From: Chromobotia macracanthus
Taxonomy: Eukaryota; Chordata; Actinopteri; Cypriniformes; Botiidae
DNA length: 64,000 bases
Direction of reading: 5' to 3'
Assembly: GCA_036877525.1 (NCBI GenBank)
Contig: JAZGTH010000002.1
Location: 15,569,001-15,633,000, forward strand
The notes beneath the pieces are model-generated. The model saw only the letters and a list, made by a program, of their open reading frames with translations. It was not told the DNA's origin and did not search any database. The translations under genes were made by a program, and so were the position numbers. This document shows positions 42,200 to 52,883 of this stretch, piece after piece. Every line of letters begins with the position of its first letter. Position 1 is the stretch's first letter.

Positions 42200-43448
42200 A
42201 AAAATCTGTTTAGTGTAGAAAAAGTCATCCACTGTTTTGTTTTCCCAGAAAAGAAAGACATCTTCTAAAAGTGAATTTTGTTAGTGTTTATGAGTACACT
42301 TAGCATACAGATGATCACAAATCATCTGTGATAAACTCCTGTTTTAATGCATGGATATTTTTGAAAACTTTAGAGAAAACATCTCATTACTTATTGAAAA
42401 CAGTTGTGTTTTCACCTACCATTTTTATGTATTCATGCTAGTTATTGCATTAATATTTCAACAGGCTAGGTTTTAGGGTTCGGCGTGAAAAATGGCAATA
42501 TTTCTGGACTTGAATTTAGCAGTAATCTACAGTAATCATTAGCCAAGCCCTCGCAGGGAAATGACAGAGACTGTGAGTCTTACATTCTGGTTAAAGTGTC
42601 TCAGTTCTCTACTGAATTATTAAGTGGCTCAGCAGGTACTGAGTGCAGTTCTGTTCAGTCAGTATGAAGAGACTGCCACCTGCCTGCAGGATCTGTGATC
42701 ACACTTTCATAATCACTTCTGTATCTTCATTATTAGAGGAGACACCGTGTTTGCATGTTAGTGTGAAATGTCAAGGGCTGCTGCTTCAAAAAGAACAAAA
42801 TACTGCAGGATTTTCATCAAAGCACATGTAGTAAAACATCACAAATTTGCCCCTACAATAAAAACTCTGGGTTTGTTGGTCTTGAGACCTCTGGATTTTA
42901 TTCTATTCACAAAATAGGCACAGAAATGCTCAACAGCTTTGCAGTTTGCAGTAAGCAGCATGCAAGTGCTCTGTTCTAAACAAAGCCTTTGTTTAAAGTC
43001 ACTTAATGTGCATCATTTTGTTAATTATGTTCAGGGGGATTCGTGTGAAAATCAAAGCTTGTTCTGATCTACAGCAGATCAATGACATGGACAAAAGAGC
43101 ATCATGAGATCTGCTTAACAGGAGAATGCATTAAAATCTGATATCCATTCATTAAAGGAGAAAAATTAAGTACAAATTAAAAACCCTTATATCCTTGAGC
43201 CAGTTTAAAGGTTACAGTTTTAACTAACAGGCTGCAATAATGATCTCAGAATTATTAACTACACACGGGATTACTGTAAACCTGCTATCAAAAGCTGACA
43301 GCTTACAAAAGTGTGAAAAATAAAATACCTTGACCTGAAGCAGCAGCACTGTCTGAAGAGCACACAGATCTAAACTAACAGTGTACAGGCAGCACAATGT
43401 CAGAGCAGATGTACTCATTTACATCCTTCTGTCACACCTGCAGAACCT

Positions 43449-45633
43449 GTGAGAAGATCCTCCTGAAGCCGCTGTTTCTCGCTCCTCTTGACGTGGAGCA
43501 GAACTTGTGAACTTTCTCCACGTCCTCCACCACTAACACCGCGACACCGTGAGAAGATCCTCCTGAAGCTGCTGTTTCCCGCTCCTCTTGACGTGGAGCA
43601 GAACTTGTGAACTTTCTCCACGTCCTCCACCACTAACACCGCGACACAGTGAGAAGATCCTCCTGAAGCTGCTGTTTCTCGCTCCTCTTGACGTGGAGCA
43701 GAACTTGTGAACTTTCTCCATGTCCTCCACCACTAACACCGTGACACCGTGAGAAGATCCTCCTGAAGCTGCTGTTTCTCGCTCCTCTTGACGTGGAGCA
43801 GAACTTGTGAACTTTCTCCACGTCCTCCACCACTAACACCGCGACACCGTGAGAAGATCCTCCTGAAGCTGCTGTTTCCCGCTCCTCTTGACGTGGAGTA
43901 GAACTTGTGAACTTTCTCCACGTCCTCCACCACTAACACCGCGACACCGTGAGAAGATCCTCCTGAAGCTGCTGTTTCCCGCTCCTCTTGACGTGGAGCA
44001 GAACTTCTGAACTTTCTCCACGTCCTCCACCACTAACACCGCGACACCGTGAGAAGATCCTCCTGAAGCTGCTGTTTCTCGCTCCTCTTGACGTGGAGCA
44101 GAACTTGTGAACTTTCTCCACGTCCTCCACCACTAACACCCGACACCGTGAGAAGATCCTCCTGAAGCTGCTGTTTCTCGCTCCTCTTGACGTGGAGCAG
44201 AACTTGTGAACTTTCTCCATGTCCTCCACCACTAACACCGTGACACCGTGAGAAGATCCTCCTGAAGCGCTGTTCTCGCTCCTCTTGACGTGGAGCAGAA
44301 CTTGTGAACTTTCTCCACGTCCTCCACCACTAACACCGCGACACCGTGAGAAGATCCTCCTGAAGCTGCTGTTTCCCGCTCCTCTTGACGTGGAGTAGAA
44401 CTTGTGAACTTTCTCCACGTCCTCCACCACTAACACCGCGACACCGTGAGAAGATCCTCCTGAAGCTGCTGTTTCCGCTCCTCTTGACGTGGAGCAGAAC
44501 TCTGAACTTTCTCCACGTCCTCCACCACTAACACCGCGACACCGTGAGAAGATCCTCCTGAAGCTGCTGTTTCTCGCTCCTCTTGACGTGGAGCAGAACT
44601 TGTGAACTTTCTCCATGTCCTCCACCACTAACACCGCGACACCGTGAGAAGATCCTCCTGAAGCTGCTGTTTCTCGCTCCTCTTGACGTGGAGCAGAACT
44701 TGTGAACTTTCTCCATGTCCTCCACCACTAACACTGCGACACTGTGAGAAGATCCTCCTGAAGCCGCTGTTTCTTGCTCCTCTTGACGTGGAGCAGAACT
44801 TGTGAACTTTCTCCACGTCCTCCACCACTAACACCGCGACACCGTGAGAAGATCCTCCTGAAGCTGCTGTTTCCCGCTCCTCTTGACGTGGAGCAGAACT
44901 TGTGAACTTTCTCCACGTCCTCCACCACTAACACCGCGACACAGTGAGAAGATCCTCCTGAAGCTGCTGTTTCTCGCTCCTCTTGACGTGGAGCAGAACT
45001 TGTGAACTTTCTCCACGTCCTCCACCACTAACACCGTGACACCGTGAGAAGATCCTCCTGAAGCTGCTGTTTCTCGCTCCTCTTGACGTGGAGCAGAACT
45101 TGTGAACTTTCTCCACGTCCTCCACCACTAACACCGCGACACCGTGAGAAGATCCTCCTGAAGCTGCTGTTTCTCGCTCCTCTTGACGTGGAGCAGAACT
45201 TGTGAACTTTCTCCACGTCCTCCACCACTAACACCGCGACACCGTGAGAAGATCCTCCTGAAGCTGCTGTTTCTCGCTCCTCTTGACGTGGAGCAGAACT
45301 TGTGAACTTTCTCCATGTCCTCCACCACTAACACCGCGACACTGTGAGAAGATCCTCCTGAAGCTGCTGTTTCTCGCTCCTCTTGACGTGGAGCAGAACT
45401 TGTGAACTTTCTCCACGTCCTCCACCACTAACACCGCGACACTGTGAGAAGATCCTCCTGAAGCTGCTGTTTCTCGCTCCTCTTGACGTGGAGCAGAACT
45501 TGTGAACTTTCTCCATGTCCTCCACCACTAACACCGCGACACCGTGAGAAGATCCTCCTGAAGCTGCTGTTTCTCGCTCCTCTTGACGTGGAGCAGAACT
45601 TGTGAACTTTCTCCACGTCCTCCACCACTAACA
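43449..45633. repeat. 22-copy, 100-bp minisatellite
   Basis: Units starting GTGAGAAGATCCTCCTGAAG recur at 43449, then every 100 bp to 44049, at 44148, 44248, 44346, 44446 and 44544, then every 100 bp to 45544, where the last unit is about 90 bp. Copies are roughly 95-100% identical. Each carries a perfect inverted repeat, GACGTGGAG and CTCCACGTC, around a 17-base spacer, in units without the C-to-T variant. The period is not a multiple of three, and the overlapping - strand frames of about 68 residues simply restate the repeat, so it is not coding. It ends about 330 bp before the ppp2r2a start codon. Confidence 0.97.
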
Positions 45634-45739
45634 GCACATTTACTCTTTTATTTCGTGAGTGCTCATTTGTACAGATGTTAATATCAATACGCTGGATGAA
45701 TATACAGGCTGAATGGAGTTTATGGGTAAGAATGGTTGC

Positions 45740-45962
45740 TATGGTAATGTCGATGGCCGCGCGTGGTCGCTGTGGCGCGTCATGCGTGACTCGTGACGTC
45801 ACCGGATCACGCACTCGCGCGTGTGAATGTTTCCTGTGCGGTCCGCTTGAGCTCAACGCGCTTCCGGGTGGCGGAAGTTATGAAATGAAACAATCCGTGT
45901 TGTTTTATTGAGAAGAAAGTGCGCAGGAACCGCCGGAGAAACATCAGCATCTGAAACAAAGC
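45740..45962 (+). promoter_or_regulatory. ppp2r2a: ppp2r2a CpG-rich promoter and 5' leader
   Basis: An abrupt CpG-rich stretch before the start codon contains a full CRE palindrome TGACGTCA at 45794-45801 and two facing ETS-type sites, CTTCCGG at 45861-45867 and CGGAAGT at 45872-45878. There is no obvious TATA box, as expected for a housekeeping CpG promoter. Two tiny upstream frames (ATG at 45880 with 2 codons, ATG at 45885 with 9 codons) lie before the main start if transcription begins upstream of them. The transcription start itself is not determined. Confidence 0.7.
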
Positions 45963-48900
45963 ATGGACGGTACGTGTGACTTCATCTGATTTCTTCTGTA
46001 ATCACGCGCGCGTGTCATCTTATTATAACGATCCAGATTATGATCATAATAATCATTCACTTTAGTGATTTGCTCTGGATTGCTGCTGTGGAAATCATGT
46101 GAGATGTTGGATGCATCAGAGGCTCTGCTCAGATGTTCACACTGCTGGTCCACAGCGCAAATTCATGCAGATGTATTGACATGTTCTCTTGATTTTTGAG
46201 AAATCACCACTGCTCTTGAAGTCCTGACTGTGCACACACGCAGTTCAGGGTTGTTTTAAGGGACCTGTGTTGATGTGCTCTCCTGCTGCACGGTTTCAGG
46301 GGATGGAGATGGCCAGAGCTGCTGGTGTCTGTCTCAGGTCAAAGGTACTGTGGATGATGATGTAGCTGAAGGTAAGACTCATTCTTGCTTTACTATGGTA
46401 ACTGCAGCATCACAATACGTCCACAATTGCAAATAACAACGTTACTGCTGTTTTTAAGAAGTTAAACATTCAGAAACTTAATTTTTTGATAGACTTAATA
46501 CTAAAACTATGCTGTCTTAGTTGTTTTGCTGTTGTAACAGTAAGTGTTGTGACCTTGTTTTTGATATAAGCTGTGGTGTATTATAAATATTGTCAGCTAA
46601 AAATAATGCATTAGTGTAACTTTCATAAAATGTTGTACAGTAATCATGAATGACCGAGATCATCGCATTTACATTTATGCAATTATGACGCTTTTGTCCA
46701 TATCGATTTGATCAGTATGTGTGTTTAGTGGGAATTGAACCCACAACCTTTGCACTGCTAACACAATGCTCCACCAACTGAGCTGCAGGAACACTGTAGA
46801 GAATATCATGGAACTTCCTCAGGGTGGAGAAGTTGCTGTGCATAGTTGCTTTGATTTTTTTTAATACTTAAAAATGAACAAATAGACTTTCTGTTACACA
46901 TGTATGGATTAAGAGACAAAATATGTTTAATGAAGTTTATTAATATGACATTGAGAATTATGTAAATGGTCTTTTCTTCAGACCTCCAGAGTTGAGTCAG
47001 AACATGGCACTGCCCAGCACCACGGCTGCCCGCCTCAATAAACCAAACACAGACAGACAGACAGAGACAGAGAGAGACAGAGAGTGTGTTATTGTGAGGG
47101 AGTGCAGGGGTGGGAGGGGCTGATGGATGGTACTGTGTGTACAGATGCTTCAGACTCTGTTAATGCCAGGCTCTGCCTGCCCACACACACACACTTATTA
47201 TCTCAACAACATTTAGTGAAGCAATATGCTTGTATACTTGTTCAATATTCAGTATTGTGTGTGTCTGGTCCTGGCATTTACTATGATATGGAGCAAATAT
47301 GTCCTCAAGTATAGTACCACCAGTAAATGTTTTGGTCCCCTAAGGAAACAAGCTTATAGATCATACAGGAGGATCTTTTTAAAAAATAAATGATTAGGGT
47401 TAGGTTTAGGGCTAGGGTTAGTGTAGGGGGATAGAATATAGAATTTGTACAATATGAAAACCATTACCTCTATGGAATGTCCCCATTAAACATGAAAACC
47501 TGTGCGTGTGTTCAGCTGACATCATCTCTGCGGTGGAGTTCAGTCATTCTGGTGAGTTGTTGGCCACTGGAGACCGGGGTGGGAGAATAGTGATCTTCCA
47601 GCAAGAACAAGAGGTTAGACAACAGCTGGTCATGATTGTCATAATTTACTGTCTAAATCAAAATCACTTTCCTTCTTTTGTGGAACTCAGATAGCCTTTT
47701 CACTTGTTAACTCACTGTTACTCTGAACTTATGGTTGTATTGTCTTTTATACTGGACATTATTAACTCTCCAGATTTCACACTGTACATTTGTAAAGCCC
47801 AGTTCTCAGAACTCGGGAGGGTTTGCCTTCACTGCTCAACATTTTTAACTGGTTCCTTCAGATATTTAAACACAATGTCTGTAAACACAATTTAAACACA
47901 AAGTGCATACATATTTAAAGAGGCAAACTTTTAGTATGTGATTGGTTGTCTGTTGCAGCATTGTTTCATGTTCGTCCCTCTGGAGCAGATTTCAGAACCC
48001 ACTCTGAAATATTGTCTAAAACCTCAAAATGACGTGTGCAAAGCTTTTTTTATTTAGTTATACAAACTGCACCAGTAACTGCATGTTTAAAAGGTCATGT
48101 GACGTGTGTTCTGTCAGAATAAAAATCCCTGTCAGTGTGGTGCGCAGTATAACGTCTACAGCACATTCCAGAGTCATGAGCCAGAGTTTGATTATCTGAA
48201 GAGTTTGGAAATTGAGGAGAAGATCAATAAGATCCGCTGGCTGCCTCAGAAGAATGCTGCACACTTCCTGTTGTCAACAAACGGTGAGATGAGCATGTGC
48301 TTTGAATATTGCCAAACTTCACGTAAACACTTCAGTTTGATTTTTGTGACGTCAGGCTGCAGACCTGGATAATGCGATTATTGCATGTATAAATGTTAAT
48401 ACTGTAAAGATATTCATCCGCTGCAGTGCAACACATTTGTATACGGCAGCAGTAAAGGATCTGTGCGACTCTGTGACATGAGGGCATCTGCTCTGTGTGA
48501 CCAGCACTCCAAATGTAACTTCTCATGTCTCCCACCTTCTTACACATATACAGTGATTTTAACTGTCTATTAAAGCTGCAATCTGTGGTGTTTGTTGGTT
48601 AAAAAAAGGACCAAAAATCAGTTATTGAGCAAAGTACAACAGATCAGTGTTCAAAACGCTCTTCTTACCCCGATTCACAACAGTAAGTTTATAATATATG
48701 ATCTGGGTTTAATTAAATGATAAATGTCAGTCTGACTTGTGGTTACATCACATGTAACCAGAAAGAAGATCCAGCTACTTTATCGCTGAGGATGGTGGAG
48801 CATTTGTAGCTTGTTCTTACAGTGGTTGCTGTAATTTTAACTTTTCATCCACGTTAGGAAAATAACTCCACAAGTAACTTGCAACTGTGTTTTGTGGCGA

Positions 48901-51900
48901 TAGAAGTTACGAAGAAGTTGGATGTTTTTGTGGCAGAAGTTACCGACAGCAGCTTTAAAACACTTGTTAGTTTGAACTGTGTGGGATTATTATAGTGGTT
49001 ATAACTCCTATGAAAATACTTAAAGTACTTAATTTTACTTTTGTTGAAAAATAATCTCATTCTAACTGCTTTCAGAATCACTTGGTTTCCTGTTTTCATT
49101 GTTGGTCAATACCGTTAAATCAAATGTTAAATCAAACTTCATTTTTTTCTCATTGTCCTTTTTCTCATTGTTCTTTTACCAAAAGAAGTTTGTTCACCTT
49201 AAAACAAAAAAACAGAAGCATTTAAACATTTTTAGGCGCATTATTGTTATACATTAGTGTAATGTGTTGATAGTTCACTGAAGAAATACTTCTATGTGGA
49301 ATATGGAGATCACTGAGAACGTATTCCTGCATGCAGATAAAACCATCAAACTCTGGAAGATCAGTGAGCGAGACAAGAGGCCAGAGGGGTATAATCTGAA
49401 AGAAGAGGACGGCCGTTACCGTCATCCATCTTCTCTGACGACACTGCGGGTGTGTGCACACTCATCATGCCCTGTGTTCTTACTGAGTGTTTTTCTGAGT
49501 GATGCAGTTTACTCCACAGGTTCCAGTGTTCCAACCCATGGACCTGATGGTGGAAGCAAGTCCTCGACGAGTGTACGCTAACGCTCACACATATCACATC
49601 AACTCCATCTCAGTCAACAGTGACAACGAGACTTACCTCTCTGCTGATGATCTCCGGATTAATCTGTGGCACCTGGACTTCACCGACCGAAGCTTCAGTA
49701 TCCTGTTCACCTGCATGTGTGTTTGTAATTACATGAAGTGCTTAAAACAGGAAGTCTCTTTTAAACAGGTAGTAGTCTCAGAGAAGTATATATATGTCAC
49801 CCACAGGCTGACTGATAATTCATGTGTTTTTAGTGTATGAGGCACACAGAAATAGCAAGAGCTTTTCCTGAATGCTATGCTCCAGTCTGATTGGTTAGTT
49901 TTAGGTCAGCTTTTGGGCTGCTACATTAAGCATTTCTGCTGCTCCTGTGCTGTATATAAACACTGTGAATTTGGACAGTCTCTTCCTCTGTAACTGAATC
50001 TCAGAATACTCTGTTCTCAGAATACGCTGCACATTGGCACAGACTTCATGCTAGTTGTCAGATATCTGTCTACATGAAACAAACCATGTGGATGCTTCAT
50101 AACAATAAATGATGCAGGTAAACTAAAGAAATTGATGATGAATTTTTAGTTTCTTATTTATTTGAAGTGTTCTGAGCCCTTAACCTGCTGTTGTCAGACA
50201 TTGTTGATGTCAAGCCGTCTAACATGGAGGAGCTGACGGAGGTGATCACAGCATCAGAGTTTCATCCGCTGCAGTGCAACACATTTGTATACGGCAGCAG
50301 TAAAGGATCTGTGCGACTCTGTGACATGAGGGCATCTGCTCTGTGTGACCAGCACTCCAAATGTAACTTCTCATGTCTCCCACCTTCTTACACATATAGA
50401 GTGATTTTAACTGTCTATTAAAGCTGCAATCTGTGGTGTTTGTTGGTTAAAAAAAGGACCAAAAATCAGTTATTGAGCAAAGTACAACAGATCAGTGTTC
50501 AAAACGCTCTCCTTACCCCGATTCACAACAGTAAGTTTATAATATATGATCTGGGTTTAATTAAATGATAAATGTCAGTCTGACTTGTGGTTACATCACA
50601 TGTAAACAGAAAGAAGATCCAGCTACTTTATCGCTGAGGATGGTGGAGCATTTGTAGCTTGTTCTTACAGTGGTTGCTGTAATTTTAACTTTTCATCCAC
50701 GTTAGGAAAATAACTCCACAAGTAACTTGCAACTGTGTTTTGTGGCGATAGAAGTTACGAAGAAGTTGGATGTTTTTGTGGCAGAAGTTACAGACAGCAG
50801 CTTTAAAACACTTGTTAGTTTGAACTGTGTGGGATTATTATAGTGGTTATAACTCCTATGAAAATACTTAAAGTACTTAATTTTACTTTTGTTGAAAAAT
50901 AATCTCATTCTAACTGCTTTCAGAATCACTTGGTTTCCTGTTTTCATTGTTGGTCAATACCGAGGAACATTTATTGCAGTATTTATAGTAACATGTTTAT
51001 GGTTTGATTGTTCTTTAGTGTTTGAGGAGCCGGAGGATCCCAGCACTCGTTCCTTCTTCTCTGAAATCATCTCATCCATCTCAGACGTCAAGTTCAGTCA
51101 CAACGGCCGATACATGATGACCAGAGACTATCTGACCCTTAAGATCTGGGACCTTCACATGGAGAGCCGACCGGTGGAAACCTACCAGGTGTGATGCTGT
51201 CATTTCTGTCACTGCGGAGTTTTTGTTGTTAGCACTAAAAAATAATAATACTGGTAATTATGTATTTTGGTTTACACTGAATGTGATTCGGAAATGACTG
51301 ATTTTAAAGTAAAAGCCATTTGGATAAAATCGAGGTTTAGCCACTAGATGGAGACTGGAATCTGTTTGTCTTTCATGCAGTGATTGTTGCCATAATATTG
51401 TTTCAGTCATTGTGGAATTAAAAAGCTTAACATGCTGCTGCCTTTTATAAGTACTTTTTTGTGAAAAGTTAATTATGTATTTATAAATCAAGCAATGTAT
51501 GTTTACAGCACACATAGACTGTAAACAGTTTTCAGGTCCTTATTGTGAGTATTTTGATCCGATTACATGACATGAGATCTTTACAGTATTAATTACCCAC
51601 ACATGTACTGATGATATGCTGTGATACTGTAAACATCCAGTCATTCTCTGCCGCCTTGGACTTCAAACACATGTATGTGATATGAGTGTGTCTCTGCACA
51701 GGTTCACAGTTATCTCAGGAGTAAACTCTGCTCGCTGTATGAGAACGACTGTATCTTTGATAAGTCTGAGTGCTGCTGGAGGCATGATGACAGGTGAGAT
51801 GAGGTTCTGAAGATGTGATGTGTTCTTAGTGATGGTCTGAGGATCATTCTGATGTGATCTTGTCCTGTTACCGCCCCTCTTCAGCTAATGAACTCCAGCA

Positions 51901-52693
51901 CATTTTCATAATGTTCAGCTCTCTGTAGTGATGATAAAAAACAAAAACTTTTCCGAGTTACTTTGGCCCAGAAAACATTTGGGTACCTTCCTTTCACTCA
52001 AACGGAGGGAATATTCGTCATTATCTCATTTTCTCATTGTCGTGTATGTCTGCTGGGTTTGAGTAAGATGGTCAATAGCCAGTCAGTTTTCAGACATCAT
52101 CCAGATATCATTTTTATTTGTAGTTTTTATCATTCAGTCTTCAGTAGTTCTCAGTCTTCAAGTAATTCTTCTGTAACCATCATAGCCTGTGACAGTTTTG
52201 ATATTAGTTACTTATTTGCTTATTTAGTCTTTTAATTTGTTGAATATCTGTCAGGGGTTGCGCTTATGTACTGCAGAAACCTTTTTGTGTTTCTTACACA
52301 TAGTGAACATGGTCCCAAACTATCAGTGCCAGACTTTTTTACCACTAATTAGTATGATAATCCCCCGATTTGTCAATTTGAGATCAGTCTCCTCTCTGTT
52401 ACAGTGAAGTCATGACGGGCTCCTATAACAACTTCTTCCGTGTGTTTAACCGTGACGCCCAGCGGGATGTGACCCTGGAGGCCTCCTGGGAAAACTGCTC
52501 CCCTGGCTACCCGTTGAAGACCTGGAGGGTGTGTGCGGAAAGCAGGCGTAAGAGAAATGAGATTGGAGTAGACTGTTTGGACTTCAGCAGAAAGATCCTC
52601 TACACCTGCTGGCATCCTCAGGATAACATTGTTGCTTTGGCAACAGTCAATAACCTTTACATATTTCAGGAGAAACAGAATCAGACATTTTAA
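45963..52693 (+). CDS. ppp2r2a: PP2A B55-type regulatory subunit (ppp2r2a)
   Basis: WD40 seven-blade scaffold that directs the PP2A core enzyme to substrates. Exons: 45963-45969, 46300-46371, 47516-47613, 48118-48283, 49337-49449, 49520-49697, 50198-50362, 51019-51188, 51702-51793, 52405-52693. All have GT/AG borders and phases that add up to 449 codons plus TAA; B55 alpha is 447 aa. Family signatures include YNVYSTFQSHEPEFDYLKSL, DKTIKLWKISERDKRPEGYN, DDLRINLWHL and MTGSYNNFFR. RPEGYNLKEEDGRYR, RVPVF, ASALCD and KLFEEPEDP favour the alpha (ppp2r2a) over the delta (ppp2r2d) paralogue, as does the bnip3l/dpysl2 neighbourhood. The N-terminus (QSCWCLSQVKG), the loop KNPCQCGAQ and the C-terminus (ENCSPGYPLKTWRVC, ending NQTF) are unusually divergent for this near-invariant family. 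The gene looks intact; a diverged fish duplicate is likely. Confidence 0.95.
46666..46794 (-). mobile_element. tRNA-derived SINE (HE1-like) in ppp2r2a intron 2
   Basis: On the - strand an A-box region CAGCTCAGTTGGTGGAGCAT (ending near 46785) is followed by a B box GGTTGTGGGTTCAATTCC (46731-46748). A shortened tail with GGACAAAAGCGTCAT and GCATAAATGTAAATG follows. This is the layout of the abundant cyprinid SINE, with an internal deletion in the tail. Confidence 0.85.
47300..47512 (+). mobile_element. Cyprinid-type short interspersed element with telomere-like core
   Basis: The segment contains GATTAGGGTTAGGTTTAGGG and CTAGGGTTAG, then GAATTTGTACAATATGAAAA, CCATTACCTCTATGGAATGT and CCCC, ending in CCTGTGCGTGTG. 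This order recurs very often in carp-like genomes as a short element of uncertain class. It ends within a few bases of the exon 3 splice acceptor at 47515. Confidence 0.6.
48413..49114 (+). pseudogene. Duplicated fragment: partial ppp2r2a exon 7 plus intron 7
   Basis: This 702-bp segment in intron 4 matches 50261-50962 base for base at a constant offset of 1848, with only about four substitutions seen (for example at 48551). It carries the last 102 bases of exon 7 (48413-48514) with its donor, and 600 bases of intron 7, but lacks the 5' part of exon 7 and its acceptor. It is a non-functional exon fragment unless a cryptic acceptor is used; CTGCAG just inside it would lead to an early TAA in the frame set by exon 4. 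Confidence 0.93.
50261..50962 (+). repeat. Source copy of the 702-bp intragenic duplication
   Basis: It spans the 3' part of the functional exon 7 (to 50362) and the first 600 bases of intron 7, about 99.4% identical to 48413-49114. It is judged the source because the exon is complete here and in frame with exons 6 and 8. Confidence 0.93.
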
Positions 52694-52877
52694 ACTGGTT
52701 AGTCTCTAGCTTCAGGTTATTATTAACCACTGTAATCTGAGAAACCCTTTGGATTATGTTAATTGATACACTGTAGACTGAAAGACAGATTTATTTTTTT
52801 TAGTTACATTGCTGATTTATGTTTGTTTGATTTGTTTCTGGCACATTGTTGACTGATTGTTGTCAGTTTGAGCTTTA

Positions 52878-52883
52878 AATAAA
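52878..52883 (+). terminator. ppp2r2a: Proximal poly(A) signal of ppp2r2a
   Basis: AATAAA 185 bases after the stop codon, in TTTAAATAAATTCATC. Would give a short 3' UTR. Confidence 0.45.

Larger units (their letters stand above)
31607..43448. other. Gene desert upstream of ppp2r2a
   Basis: Nearly 12 kb with no supported exon. It includes a strong hairpin (34653-34691), several enhancer-like stretches (34300-34760, 37830-38470, 38990-39300), a repeat fragment (39845-39874) and a SINE/LINE-like tail (42143-42199). In human the interval between PPP2R2A and EBF2 is also gene-poor, which fits, but direct evidence that this is the same interval is lacking. Confidence 0.5.

Noticed and set aside
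1..43448. EBF2 exons on the - strand
   Set aside because: Looked for because EBF2 neighbours PPP2R2A in human. No COE DNA-binding, zinc-knuckle or IPT-domain text was recognised in either strand.
43449..45633. Regular array resembling a CRISPR locus
   Set aside because: The whole 100-bp unit is conserved with no unique spacers, there are no cas genes, and the host is a vertebrate. It is a minisatellite.
43415..45856. Long chain of - strand open frames (MLVVEDVEKVHKFCSTSRGA...) repeating every 100 bp
   Set aside because: The 100-bp period shifts the frame each unit, so the same peptide recurs in overlapping frames and ends at the same stop. The 233-residue version arises only where units have lost bases. 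There is no splice or codon evidence for a protein.
47391..47428. Interstitial telomere from a chromosome fusion
   Set aside because: The TTAGGG-like phrases are few, imperfect and embedded in a common short element with its usual flanking text.
48413..48514. Second exon 7 copy as a real alternative exon
   Set aside because: It lacks the 5' part of exon 7 and its acceptor, sits before exon 5, and its nearest cryptic acceptor leads to an early stop in the exon 4 frame.
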